Shown here piece after piece: positions 47,773-59,776 of a stretch of DNA of 64,000 nucleotides; the first letter of the stretch is position 1; each line of letters opens with the position of its first letter. Below the pieces are notes generated by a model. That model was given only the letters and a program-made list of their open reading frames with translations. It did not search any database and had not been told where the DNA came from. Made by a program: the position numbers and the translations under genes. This DNA is from Ilex aquifolium (Eukaryota; Streptophyta; Magnoliopsida; Aquifoliales; Aquifoliaceae): assembly GCA_951799425.1 (NCBI GenBank), contig OX637397.1, positions 8,795,001 to 8,859,000 of the forward strand, read 5' to 3'.

Positions 47773-48192
47773 TCATAGGCCCAGGTTGGTCCCTAGAAGG
47801 TTGTTCAAAGTCACAACCCCCGTCACTATCTTGAAGAAGTGAGGACAAAGTTGGGGAGGGCAGAGCCGCTTTAGTGCAAAAAGCACCCTGAGAAAAAGAG
47901 GATGGAGAGGGAAACGAACTCCACCCTCAGTAATAGAAATGGTGTAGATAGCGATGGAATCCCTAGAGCCAATAAGAGCTACGTTGGCCTTGGGTACCCT
48001 AATCCCAACATCGGCCTGGACACCATAAGTGACCTTGAAGACGGGTATGTCCTCTTTTACAAGGGGGGCCATGGAAAGCAGGAAAAGAAGAATTGAGGTT
48101 TGCAGGAAAGTAAAGGCTTTGAAAAGCTTCAATGGAAGAAAGGAGTAAAAATGAAGAAGACGACCCTTTAAATAGAAGGGAAAAAGCGCCAA
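47773..48192 (-). pseudogene. Transposon-related domain relic (PF04195-like)
   Basis: A minus-strand ORF whose second half reads GGVRFPLHPLFLRVLFAL and PQLCPHFFKIVTGVVTLN. It resembles the N-terminal 'putative gypsy type transposon' domain found in many plant repeat-derived proteins (FPLHPF-V-L...PAQLHPN-W pattern). The rest of such a protein is not seen. A relic of a non-autonomous element is likely; assignment is from wording alone. Confidence 0.4.
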
Positions 48193-48480
48193 AGAAATGG
48201 TGCCTGCAACGGCGTCTGATTAGTGGTCTTTAGACATGCTCTCCCTACAACATGTGGTCTTAGTGTATCTACATGTGATGGTAGGTGATTTAAGAGTGGT
48301 TTGTTTCGTAGGACATTGCTAGTTGGTCACTGAACCATATGACAACTATAACTATAACCCGAGCTTTTTAGTATGCATCTGTAGAAGCCAACCCCCAATT
48401 ATCCCATCTCTCACTTGGTTTTTCTGCTGCTCTTAATCTATTTCTTCCTATTCAAACCTTGATTTTCCACTAATGCAGGT

Positions 48481-48602
48481 TCAAGAGAACATGAAGGCTA
48501 TTACTGTGATGGAGAAGATTGAGGCTGTTGTTCAAAGCAAGCCAAAGCGTTCAGATGCATATCGACAAACAAGATGTATGCATCAAATCCCTGTGTTTTC
48601 TT
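48481..48602 (+). other. Exon-like coding stretch, unidentified
   Basis: After CTAATGCAG (acceptor-like) a 40-codon open stretch reads ENMKAITVMEKIEAVVQSK, then PKRSDAYRQTR, and ends at a TAA after FSW. Codon use looks protein-like and unlike the AT-rich surroundings. It may be a stray exon of a host gene carried in by duplication. I do not recognise the protein. Confidence 0.3.
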
Positions 48603-49320
48603 GGTAATGCTCTGCAGATTCTATGGGCTTTTTGTTTACTGTTATATGAAGACAATGTACTTTTTTTATTTTAATGATATGCTCGACAATTATCAATCAT
48701 TCTTGCCCTCTAGATTTTCACTTGAATAGTGTTTCAGGTTTCATTTTCTTTTTTGTGCAAACCATGCACTGTAGCAATGGTCGAAAGTCTGTTCTTACTC
48801 GTTTATAAGTTGGGTTCTACATAATTTCATAGGAACATCCAACTTTGAGTTGAAATTATCATCTTTGTGGAGCCAAGCTTTTGCAGCATGCATATGTTTG
48901 TTCTGTCTCATGGGAACATCCAACGGTGAGCGGAAATTATCATCTATTTTTCAATATTGCGGTGTTTTTATTGGCCCTTTTTAATACATTTTACCTTGCC
49001 CTCCCCATTTTCAATTCAACAATTGTTGGGTTGATAGTAGATCCAATTTGACATTGAGACTCACTGTGATCCAATGGTAGGGGTTGATTATCATCACTCT
49101 TTTTGATTTGATTTAACTGACCCAAAATCATGTTATCCAAAGAGAGAAACAATCATCCAGTAAACGCCAAGGGCCCTACTTGGCCAGGCCCTTGCTTGGC
49201 TGGTGCTCCAGTTATAAATAATAGTATATTTATTTTAAAAAAATAATTAAATATTGAATGATAAATTATTAAAGTCTTTGTGACTTTTGAGAGCAATTAA
49301 AAAAATGTGAAGTAAATATA
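48603..49320. other. No gene seen
   Basis: Contains two similar phrases, 'CATAGGAACATCCAAC' (48829) and 'CATGGGAACATCCAAC' (48919), each followed by GAAATTATCATC, so a short partial duplication of about 90 bp. Otherwise featureless. Confidence 0.45.
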
Positions 49321-49324
49321 ACTT

Positions 49325-49605
49325 GAAATACTGCTAATTCAAAATTGGTGACTTTTGATTAAAGACAACCATTCAAATAGTTATATATTTTCATAAAACC
49401 ACCATTAACACTTTTTTATTAAAAGACAACACCATTAAAAATAGTCACAACTTTTCATAAAGTCACCATTGATATCTCTTGGATTAAAAGACACAATTTC
49501 AAATGGTTTTACTTTTTAAAAAAATCACCATTGATACCATTTGGACTAAAATATACTATTACATATGAATACACTCTTTATAAAAAAGCGTAGGTGACTT
49601 GTTGC
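49325..49605 (+). repeat. Degenerate tandem repeat, period about 62 bp
   Basis: About four diverged units. Recurrent words: GGATTAAAAGACA, then a CAAATGGTT-like word, then TTTTAAAAAAATCACCATTGATACC or variants (TTCATAAAGTCACCATTGATAT, TTCATAAAACCACCATTAACAC). No gene. Confidence 0.6.
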
Positions 49606-51177
49606 ACTCTCAAAAAATATCATTGAACAATTCAAGAATTGCTATCTTATTCTAGTTCTTTCAATTATCCAAAATACTGAATTAAATATTCAGTTTTTCT
49701 TCTCTCTTTGTATGTATATTGTTGCATTATTATTTCCAGTTCAGTTCAAATATAAACACATAATTGTGTCTGTTAGAGTCTTGCAGATTGAAATGCTGCA
49801 TCTTCAAGAACGAAATACGTTCTATTTTGGGAGATAGTTGTTTATCAACCTTAAGTACTGAGAGGAAACAAATCTGTGTTAAGGAAATTGTTATTACACA
49901 GAGCTCAAATTATTGTATTTATTATTGGATTTCTGGTTTTTTGAATTTTATTATTCGTGATGTTCTGCGTCAATGAGAGTGCACTGATTTTGTTTACTTT
50001 ATGTTTTGTTTTTGCATGCTTTAGATTTAAAGCAATATAGTATAATCTAATTATATACACATTTTCTATAACAGCTCTTACCCCCTTGGAACCCCCTTCC
50101 CCCCCAAGCCGAAACACCCCTCCCTCCTCCCCGCTGTCCCAAAGCATAACCCCCAGACCCTTACAAGCTTCTGTTTGAACCAGAACCATTGGTGTGGTTT
50201 CTAGTTTCTACATCACTTCCTATCTCGATGTTTTTTTTGGGTGCTTTTCTACGAGTGTCTAGATACAGTACCTTTGTGCTCGAGAGGGGGAGAGGGAGAG
50301 AAAAGAAGAAGAAGACGCGCGTTTGGATACTGCGAAGCAAAATCGGCCCGTTTCATGCCTCAAAGTGTATGTGCGCGCGCTATAGATACCTAATTAAATG
50401 TAGTCATTGCAGTTGTGAGTTCTAATATTAAATGGAGCCGACTTTCAATCTAATAACAACATTAAATTAGATTCGCAAATTTTATTCAAATAGGATTTTT
50501 TATATCTTTATTCCTTGTGCAATTCTTGAATACCAATGTTACTTTTTTTAGTGTAACACAAGACAAAAACTAGAAAATAGCCAAATTGGCAACTAAGTAG
50601 ATATCTCTAATTTCTTCTATGCTGTCATGGTAAACCCAAATTCTGCTTAGTATATATACTTTGTTTTGTTTTCTCCTTTTAAATTTAGATCGTGTCATCT
50701 CATATTTTTTTCCCCTGTTGTACACCACAGTGCATCATTGGTTCCACAAATGCTTGTTAACATGAACACGCGTCAAATTACAAAAAAAATGGACAGGAAC
50801 CCAATTCAAAAAGTTAGAGGACATAAATTTGAGTCTCCTCCTTGGGGTCGTCCAAAAAATTTTCATTAATTGTGGCATTGGTTGTTTATTATGATGCTTT
50901 AAGATGTCTAGACATGAAGGTCACAAAAAAGAAGCGATAAAGGAAATATGCTAAAAAGAATAATTCTAAAAGCAACCATTTACTTCTTATACAATAATTG
51001 AATTGGTAGTTAGCTTCACATTGTGGCTTAAGAATCTATTCAACTTGAGCAATTTTATTATATATAAAAACTGAAGTTCCATTTCACTGATTATTTGATA
51101 CAACAAAATCATTTGATACAACACACGGACACATGATATCTCTCCCGGGGGAGGGAACAATGAATCTTGGGATCCAT
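49606..51177. other. No gene supported
   Basis: Includes a C-rich patch (50070-50160), a GA-rich patch (50283-50320) and short ORFs on both strands with no family signature. I see no gene. Confidence 0.45.
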
Positions 51178-52323
51178 TTAGATATAGGAGAGTGCAGAAA
51201 ATATAGTCTGGGCCACAGTGAGTAGAAGGAGCACAACAGCAGCAACAACTGAAATGGATGCCCATGGACTGTTGAAATAATTGCGCCTTAAGTTTGCCAT
51301 CCATTTGTTGCAAGGCTTCCTACAATGCTTATGCACATCTGTGAAAACTTCAGTGTGATAGGATTTTTTCAAGAGAATGACATTGTTGGAAAGCTTGTTG
51401 AACATATTGCACACATCAATATCATCACCTGACAAGTTATTGATAATTCTAGAACAATGAAGCAATGCGGCATCTTTTGGAGAATTAACAAGAAAATCCA
51501 TAAAATTGGCATAATCGGAGACATAATTTTGATGATCCCTGGGAATAAACTGTTCGTATGCAATTAAGTTTCGTAAAATGGATTCAGTCCAGTCATGAAT
51601 TTGCAACCGAGGAATTTCCATGGACCCATTAGCAAACTTAATATCGAACAAACTGTTACTTTCCTCTGCCTCCTTGAATTCAATTCCAAACTCTTGGAGC
51701 TCTGTAACAGTATTTCTGAACTCCTCTTCTTTTTCGTCTTCGTCTTTGTCTTTGCCTTTGTCTTTGTCATTTTCGTTTTTGTCATCATAGGACTTGAACT
51801 TTTTAGCAAATGAAAGTTTTGAAATCATATGTTTAACAACTGGACATCATCAACTGGGCTATCTGAAACTTTTGAAATAGCTGGCCCTGGCACTACTCTA
51901 TCTAGAGAAGGCAACGCCAGATAAATGATGTCTTCTTGTGTGTTTGGATCCCTCGTCATGTTTAACAACTGGACAAGGATAAAAAATGGAAGTTGATTTT
52001 CCAATAGTAATAAATCACAAAATACTTGACCCTGAATTGCCCAAAATTGGAAAAGAGGGTCATCTTCATAATCTGATTTTGAATTGCACTAGCGAAATAA
52101 TTCAATGACAAATACCCCATCAAGAAGCATCATTTTCACAAAATCAGCTTTGTTGAGGCTACTTGATTCTGCATAACATTTTCTCGCCCTCTCTTCCATG
52201 TCACTCATGGCCATGACGTATGTATCCACACTACTCTCTTTTCTTCGTTGAAGCAACTGTTGCAGATACCATAGTTTGTGTTCTTCCATCTCTTGCAATT
52301 TGCCTTTTCCATGGTAATAAGGA
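51178..52323 (-). pseudogene. DUF247 gene, C-terminal and middle part, broken
   Basis: The 3' part of a third long DUF247 gene, split by a copia element. Visible: EEHKLWYLQQLLQRRKESSV, MMLLDGVFVIELF, LLLLENQLPFFILVQL, ILRNLIAYEQFIP, and the C-terminal NSPWASISVVAAVVLLLLTVAQ anchor. It ends at 51178. Own defects: a stop right after the VFVIELFR segment (near 52090), and a frame change with missing sequence near 51830-51850 where the HLLHLVHNT part should be. The highly charged run DDKNENDKDKGKDKDEDEKEEE (51735-51800) replaces a much shorter loop in the intact paralogs. Closest to the gene at 21782. Not functional. Confidence 0.85.
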
Positions 52324-52843
52324 TGTTGGGAAAAATAGGCTTTCTCACAAGTGTAAATCAATGGAAGCAATATAAATAAAATAACAGAAAATAAATAAGC
52401 ACACAAGATTTACGTGGTTCCCTCAAATTGAGGTACGTCCACGACAACCGGCAGGTCAGTTTCTTCCACTATCACCAAAAGAGTTTACAAAGTGGCCAAA
52501 AGGCATAAGCCTTACAAACACACCAAGGTGTAAATCACAAAAGGAAAATACCTCACAAAATAAGTAAACCAAATCTCCAAGAACAAACCGCAAGAAAAAT
52601 GTCTTCTTGCCGAGCCAACGGAGAAGAGAGGAACCAAGGAAATAACAAAAGACTTGTGGTCTCTATGTGGCTGCCGAAATTCCTTTTATCTTGAAGACTC
52701 CAAACCAAACCTTGGATATGCCAAGAGCCATGCATTGGAAAGCCACCAAATTAAAAGCCATGTGCTTACCAAGGTGCATGCCAAAATTAACAAACCTATA
52801 TTTAGGAAATAGAAGGATCCCACAAAGGAGGGAAAACCCAACA
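52324..52843 (-). repeat. 3' LTR of the Tork-like copia element
   Basis: 520 bp, TGTTGGG...CCCAACA. The polypurine tract (minus strand GGGAGGGGGAGAAT) directly follows at 52844-52857. Confidence 0.95.
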
Positions 52844-55800
52844 ATTCTCCCCCTCCCGACTTATGTGGAGGATTTGACCATTCCCGCCAAAAGTCGACAC
52901 TTTTCATGCTTGTCCTTAGTCAATACCTTAGTCAACATATCCGAAGTGTTATCATCAGTGTGAACTTTTTCAAGTTGCAACAACTTATCATTCAAGACAT
53001 CACGAATCCAATGATATCTAACATCAATGTGTTTCGATCTCGAATGAAATGAAGAATTCTTACTCAAGTGGATTGCACTCTGACTATCACAATGAAGGAC
53101 ATACCTTTCTTGTTTCAAACCCAACTCTTGTACGAATTTCTTCAACCACAATAATTCTTTGCAAGCTTCTGTGATGGCGATGAACTCAGCTTCTGTGGTG
53201 GAGAGAGCAACACATTTCTGTAATCTTGATTGCCATGCCACTGCTCCCCCTGCAAAAGTAATCAAATAACCAGAAGTAGATTTTCGACTATCAACATCTC
53301 CAGCCATATCAGAATCTGTGAACCCATCAAGAATAGGCTCGCCTTTACCAAAACACAAACTCATCTTTGAAGTACCCTGAAGATACCTCAGAATCCATTT
53401 CACTGCTGCCCAGTGTTCTTTCCCCGGATTAGACAGAAATCGACTACACAACCCCAACTGCGTGAGCAATATCCGGTCGAGTACAAACCATGGCATACAT
53501 CAAAGAACCAACTGCTGAAGCATAGGGAATTTTCTGCATCTCATTTTTCTCTTCATCACTTGTAGGACACTGACTTGAGCTAAGTTTGAAGTGGCCTGCA
53601 AGTGGACAATTAACAGGCTTTGCTTTGTCCATATTGAACCTCTCAAGAACCTTTTAATACAATTCTCTTGAGATAACCAAATCAGCCCATGTGATCTGTC
53701 ACGAACAATTCTCATCCCAAGAATTTGCTTTGCTGGACCCAAATCCTTCATGGAAAAGGACTTGCTCAACTCTGACTTCAACTTGCTAATCTTGCTCGTG
53801 TCTTGGCCCACAATAAGCATATCATCAACGTAAAGCAAGAGAATAATAAAATTACCATCTGGATATTTCTTCACAAACACACAATGGTCTGAAGTGGTTC
53901 TTGAATACCCATGCTCAGTCATGAAAGAATCGAATTTTATGTACCACTGCCTCGGTGCTTGCTTCAATCCATACAAGCTCTTCTTCAATTTGCAAACTAA
54001 CTGATCATTACCCTTATCTATGAAGCTCTCAGGTTGCTCCATATAAATTTCCTCTTCTAAGTCACCATGCAAAAATGCGGTCTTCACATCAAGTTGCTCA
54101 ACTTCTAAATTCATACTCGCAGCTATACCAAGCACAGTTTGGATGGAGGACATCTTCACAACTGGTGAGAAGATCTCATCAAAATCATCAACTCCCTTCC
54201 TCTGACCAAGACCTTTCACAACAAGTCGTGCCTTGAATCTCGGTTGAGAACTGTTCCCATCATTCTTTCGTCTGAAGACCCATTTATTTTTCAAAATTTT
54301 CTTCCCTTTAGGCGGCTTCACCAAATCATAGGTGTGATTCTCATGCAAAGACTTCATTTCCTCTTTCATTGCCTTAAGCCATTCAGTTTTGTTCTCATGC
54401 TTCAAGACTTCTTGATAAGTCTTTGGCTCCCCCTGATCTGATATCATCACATACTCATTTGAAGAATATTTTCTGGATGACTGTTTTTCTCTGGTAGATC
54501 TCCTTAACGGTGTCTGTGGTAGTGGCTCTTGGGGTGGCTGCTCCCCCTCAATCTCTGTCTCAACATCATCTTCTGCTGCATCATCATGAGGTGTCTGCAC
54601 TTCCTCATCAATATCATGAACAACAGGTGGATCAAGAGGATCTAAATCAACAAGATCATCAGTACTAGACTCAGCTGACTCAAGCTTGTCAATGTCTTCA
54701 ATAGTCTGATCTTCCAAGAAAACAACATCTTGGCTTCTAGCAACTTTCTTGTCAACTGGATCATACAACCTGTAGCCAAATTCTTCATGCCCATAGCCAA
54801 GAAATATGCACTGTTTTGCTTTTGGATCAAGCTTGGACCTCTCATCTTTTGGAATATGAACAAAAGCTCTGCAGCCGAATACCCTCAAGTGATCATAGGA
54901 GACTTCATTCTCTGTCCAAACTTTCTCTGGCGCATCACCATTCAACGGAACTGAAGGAGACAAATTGATAAGATCAACTGATGTCCTCATTGCCTCACCC
55001 CAAAAGGATCTTGGCAATTTAGAATGTGAGAGCAAACATCTGACTCTCTCAAGAATGGTGCGATTCATTCTCTCTGCAACCCCGTTCTGTTGAGGTCTTT
55101 TTGACTGTCTTTTCATGCCTGATGCCGTGATTGGTGCAATACTGATCAAATGGTCCAATATATTCACCACCATTATCCGAGCGAACACACTTCAACTGTC
55201 TACCAGTTTCTCTTTCAACCTTGGCCTGAAAGTGCTTAAACACATCTAGAACTTGATTTTTAGTTTTCAGTGTATAAGCCCAAACTTTTCTAGAGTGATC
55301 ATCAATAAAAGTGACAAAGTATAGAGCACCACCAAGTGTCCTAACTTTCAAAGGACCACATACATCAGAATGTACCAAATCTAGAACATGAGATTTTCTA
55401 GATGCAATGTTTCTACGGAATGATATTCTGTTTTGTTTACCATGGAAACAATGAACACATGTTTTCAAAGGCGTACCTTTTATCCCTGCTAGAAGCTCTT
55501 TCTTGGACAAAACTTGCAATCGTTTTTCACCCATATGTCCAAGCCTTCTATGCCATAAATCGGTGGATGAGTCATTCTCTAAGGTATTCACAACACCCTT
55601 GCAGATTTTTGCTTGCATAGTGTAAAGGGAACAAGTCTTCTTTCCTTTTGCTACCACTAGAGAACCTTTGGAGAGCTTCCATTTTCCATCACTGAAATTG
55701 TTGTTGTAACCCTCATCATCTAACTTTCCAGTAGAGATTAAATTGAGCTGAATATCCGGTACATGCCTCACATCTCGAAGCAACAATTTGCATCCAATAT

Positions 55801-56884
55801 TTGTTTCCAAGCAAATGTCACCCATGCCGACAATTTTTGACACATCTTCATTTCCCATACGGACATTCCCAAAATCACCTTGCGAGTAAGAAGTAAAGAA
55901 ATTAGCCCGCGAAGTAACATGAAATGAAGCTCCAGAATCAATTACCCAATCCGTCTCTTGGCTAATCAAATTAACGCTAGCATCATCATGGATAATCGTG
56001 AATTCACCATCGGTAACTACAACTGTATCATTTTTCTTTTTCTCTGAATTTTTCTCTTTGTTCTGCTCCTTGAACTTGAGTTTTCTGCACTCCCGCTTCA
56101 TGTGCCCTTTCTTGTGACAATAATAGCACTCAACATCTTTCTTTGAAATTGAGCTTGAACGACCTCTAGATTCATCACGGTTGTGCGGAGCCCTACTCTT
56201 ACTCCTGCCTCTCCCCTGGTTTTCCATCACAAGTGCCTCGGAGTGAGAAGAACCTGATGATTTTCTTCTTGTCTCTTCATTCAACAGGCTGCTGGTAACT
56301 TGACTTATTGTTACCACTCCATCAGGTGCGGAGTTACTAACTGTGATCACCAAAGTTTCCCAGCTTTCAGGAAGTGAACTAAGAAGTAACAAAGCTTGCA
56401 ACTCATCATCAAAAGTAATTTTCATGGCGGCCAACTGATTCACAATGCTCTTAATCTCATTCAAATGCTCTGCAATAGGAGCACCCTCCTTATTTTTAAG
56501 ATTCACAAGCTTTCGAAATAAAAAAGCTTTATTCACGGCCGTCTTTCTATCATAAAGACTCTCCAATTTGGTCCAAAGACCATGTGCTGAATTTTCTGTA
56601 GAGACGTGATGAAAGACACTATCATCAATCCATTGCCGAATAAAATCGACAGTTTTTTGGTCTAGCTTTTTCCACTCGTCATCTTTCATCCCTTCCGGTT
56701 TGCCACTATCACCCTCTATGGGTCCATTCAAATCTTTACAAAACAAAAGGTCTTCCATTTTAGTTTTCCAAGTCACCCAATTTGTGCCATTGAAACTAAC
56801 CATACGCCCAACGTTGCCGTCCATAATTCACACACACAAATATAACGAATCGGAACCGAATTAACCAATTGCTCTGATACCAGA

Positions 56885-57405
56885 TGTTGGGAAACATAGG
56901 CTTTCCCACAAGTGTAAATCAATGGAAGCAATATAAATAAAATAACAGAAAATAAATAAGCACACAAGATTTACGTGGTTCCCTCAAATTGAGGTACGTC
57001 CACGACGACCGGTAAGTCAGTTTCTTCCACTATCACCAAAAGAGTTTACAAAGTGGCCAAAATGCATAAGCCTTACAAACACACCAAGGTGTAAATCACA
57101 AAAGGAAAATACCTCACAAAATAAGTAAACCAAATCTCCAAGAACAAACCGCAAGAAAAATGTCTTCTTGCCGAGCCAACGGAGAAGAGAGGAACCAAGG
57201 AAATAACAAAAGACTTGTGGTCTCTATGTGGCTGCCGAAATTCCTTTTATCTTGAAGACTCCAAACCAAACCTTGGATATGCCAAGAGTCATGCATTGGA
57301 AAGCCACCAAAATTAAAAGCCATGTGCTTACCAAGGTGCATGCCAAAATTAACAAACCTATATTTAGGCAATAGAAGGATCCCACAAAGGAGGGAAAACC
57401 CAACA
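56885..57405 (-). repeat. 5' LTR of the Tork-like copia element
   Basis: 521 bp, nearly the same as the other LTR. The tRNA-Met primer site (TGGTATCAGAGCAATTGG on the minus strand) lies at 56865-56882, two bases from the LTR edge. Confidence 0.95.
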
Positions 57406-57602
57406 ATAAGGACCAATTGCAATTATACTCGGTTCTTAGGCTTTCTCATTATAAGTGCGTAGTTTGTCATGCACTCTGAAAATGCAACGCTCAGATGGTA
57501 TAGGAGGAAAGCGAGCAAGGTCATCTTGTATACTTAAGGAGATGTGATTAGCAAGCTCATCGTGTATACTTAAGGAGATGTGATCAGCCCTTTGAGCCAT
57601 CT
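57406..57602 (-). pseudogene. DUF247 gene, N-terminal part
   Basis: The first part of the same DUF247 gene, on the far side of the copia insertion. It begins MAQRADHISLSI (ATG complement at 57600-57602) and reaches the PSIIAIGPY motif at the insertion point. It contains a 33-bp in-frame tandem duplication (NHISLSIQDDLA-type words twice, around 57530-57590) that lengthens the N terminus by 11 residues relative to the paralogs. The N-terminal half of the conserved domain is otherwise like the gene at 21782. Confidence 0.85.
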
Positions 57603-58398
57603 AAAATAGGAATTTACTTTCTCCTTGTGGCCTACATATGTCAAATGTTAGTGGAATTGTCATGCCTAAAATACATTTTAAGGTTGCCAATGGTAAACAA
57701 CATGTCTAAAACTAAGAACGAATATAACTGTAGTAATATATACTAACTTCAACCGTATAGCCATGTATAAATCTAATAGGTTGTTTGTTTAACTTTAAAT
57801 AGACAAAGTGTCCCCATCTTTTATACATGTTGCATTATATGGATAAATATTTATTAAGATGTGAGATCCATTTATTCACTTGTTGCCTTATTATTGAAAA
57901 GTTACACCATGTCAGCATAGTGACATGGTGTAACCATGACAGTCAATAATTTCTCTCCATGAAGATGAGAAAATATTTATTATAGCTATCATATCGACTT
58001 AATATTGTCACATGGTTCCATGTAAGATAATAACCATCCTATATGTGGGAATGAGGGTTCATATTGTCTACTTGTTTGCTTATTAATTGGTAGGCAAGAG
58101 AAAGGCTTAGACTGCACCACTACTCTAGCACAAGTCTTCGTAGTACTACGTTGGTAAGTATCATGACAAAGTCCTTGAAAGGATTAGATTATAGATGATT
58201 GATATATGTGTGTAGATTGTTTCAATCGATAAATCTTATTTTTATATCCTAAGATCAAATTGTGTGCCCAAATTCAGGATTTTATAACTGACTAAAGAAA
58301 TAATAAATTATATAATAAAATTAAATTAAATATGACGTGTTTAAAGTCAAATAAGACTGACTCGATGGTAGCCCATTAAAGACCCATCATGACCGGCA
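57603..58398. other. Intergenic, with one strong hairpin
   Basis: Non-coding upstream DNA of the broken DUF247 gene. The only structure seen is the stem-loop at 57901-57934. Confidence 0.5.
57901..57934. repeat. Perfect 14-bp stem-loop
   Basis: GTTACACCATGTCA, a 6-base loop GCATAG, then TGACATGGTGTAAC: an exact inverted repeat. It could be the core of a small foldback element; the inverted similarity does not clearly extend further out. Confidence 0.8.
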
Positions 58399-59060
58399 TG
58401 TTGGGAGGAGAGATCTTATACTCCACAAACTCTCCTCCCTGCACCAGTGGCACAAGTTATTTAGGCATGAACCTGAAATCATATAAATGTCTTGCCTAAT
58501 TGTAGGTTTGTAAGAACTAGTCAAAGCTAGCTACTTTCATCTAAGGCATAAAATGGACTCTTAATACCAGTTTATCAGAATCAGACCTGTCTGACCAAAA
58601 AAAAAAGATTCGAACCTGTGATAACCACCCGATAGTGTCCTCTAGATAGCAAGAGTCCTAATGGGTTTAGACTCTTCTTCATTATCCTAATCTTATCACA
58701 TTAATTGAGATAACCCATAAGTTGGGATTGAGATAGGGGATTTATATATATCATCTAAACTCTTGTATTATAAAGGTAAACGGAATACAATGAATTATAT
58801 ACCAAAATTCGTCACTCTCTCTCCTCAAATATTTCTCTCTCTAAGAATCAGTATTTGAAGGACTCTTAGGTTTTGTGGGTGTAGGTGCTTAGAGGACTCT
58901 AGTAGCCCTCTTTTCTACATATTGACAAGCTTGTTAAGGACCAAATCATCCAGGCCGTGAGGATACAAGCAAAGATTCTAAAACAAGTCGATTCGATCTG
59001 CTTCCGCGCGTCAAGAGACAACTCGTTTATAACATCTATTCCCAACATTGGTATCAGAGC
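58399..59060 (+). mobile_element. Copia LTR with primer-binding site, element truncated
   Basis: LTR 58399-59047 (TGTTGGGAGG...ATTCCCAACA, 649 bp) in plus orientation, then TTGGTATCAGAGC (59048-59060), a full tRNA-Met primer site. A TATA-like TTTATATATATC lies at 58741. Only a short leader follows, so the coding part is gone. A different family from the element at 52-57 kb despite the same LTR ends. Confidence 0.75.
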
Positions 59061-59412
59061 TATATTATTTGCCTTCACCTATAGATAACATGCTTGAAGA
59101 CTACAAGTGTTATAACATGCTTAACAATGGAGACAATTGAACCCAGTTTTTGAGTTTTTGTAATGGTGACTAAAGGATGTGTTTGTTTGGTAGGGAAAGA
59201 AATTTCGGATCTATGTTGGACCCTTATATTCTGACCAAATTTTGTTACCTTAAATCTGGTTTTTATGAAACAAAATTCAGATGGTTAGAAAGTATGATGA
59301 AAAAGCTTTCTAACAATATCTTATATGCATCAAATGGACTGCTGTAGTGAGAGATATAGTGATACGAAGTTGTCATCGAAACTAGTTTTTTTATTCAATG
59401 AAAACGGTTTTA
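59061..59412. other. Leader remnant, nothing coding
   Basis: The first part is probably copia leader; after about 59170 the origin is unclear. Confidence 0.4.
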
Positions 59413-59762
59413 TCGGGAAAGAATATATATATAATAAATCAGCTAGCAAGTTGAATCTTTATCCTCTATACATTTTTTCCCTAAAAAACATCACATCACT
59501 CAATTCTGCCACATGTTCAATTATTTAATATTTAGTTAATTTTTAGTTTAACACAACTTTTATTTTATATATTATTCATACACGATTATGTACACATGTT
59601 AAAAAAAATTTATCGAGTTATGCATTTTGAGAAAATTTTAACGCTATTAATTTTAAATGATCTAAGCAAATAAGTTAATTTTAAATTTGGTATAATGGGA
59701 TCAATTTTTTGAACGTTAGAATCTTATGTTTCATCGTGCCTTCAGGCACGCGATACGACTAG
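59413..59762 (+). mobile_element. Small Helitron (3' end firm, 5' end tentative)
   Basis: The 3' end has a perfect 7-bp hairpin CGTGCCTTCAGGCACG (59735-59750), then CGATACGACTAG and a host T, the canonical Helitron terminus. A possible 5' TC lies at 59413, just before AATATATATATAATAAATC, giving about 350 bp. Unrelated in sequence to the Helitron at 39.1 kb. Confidence 0.6.
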
Positions 59763-59776
59763 TATATATATATAGT

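Larger units (their letters stand above)
52324..57405 (-). mobile_element. Copia element (Tork/Tnt1-like) inserted in the DUF247 gene
   Basis: 5082 bp with LTRs at 52324-52843 and 56885-57405, flanked by ATAAGGA on both sides (52317-52323 and 57406-57412; five of these seven bases are the target duplication, the rest chance overlap with the LTR edge). Parts on the minus strand: gag with the CYYCHKKGHMKREC zinc knuckle, protease (WVIDSGASFHVT), integrase (VHSDVCGPL, SDNGGEY), RT (LLLYVDDMLIVG) and RNase H (TEAEFIA). Structure is complete but the coding frame is broken, in about two or three places. LTRs differ at about 8 bases and one indel, so roughly 0.6-1.2 million years at common plant rates. 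Confidence 0.95.

Noticed and set aside
47902-48096. Plus-strand 64-codon ORF
   Set aside because: Antisense shadow of the minus-strand transposon-related relic.
50189-50425. Plus-strand 78-codon ORF
   Set aside because: Contains a GA-repeat translation (RGRGREKKKK) and no family signal.
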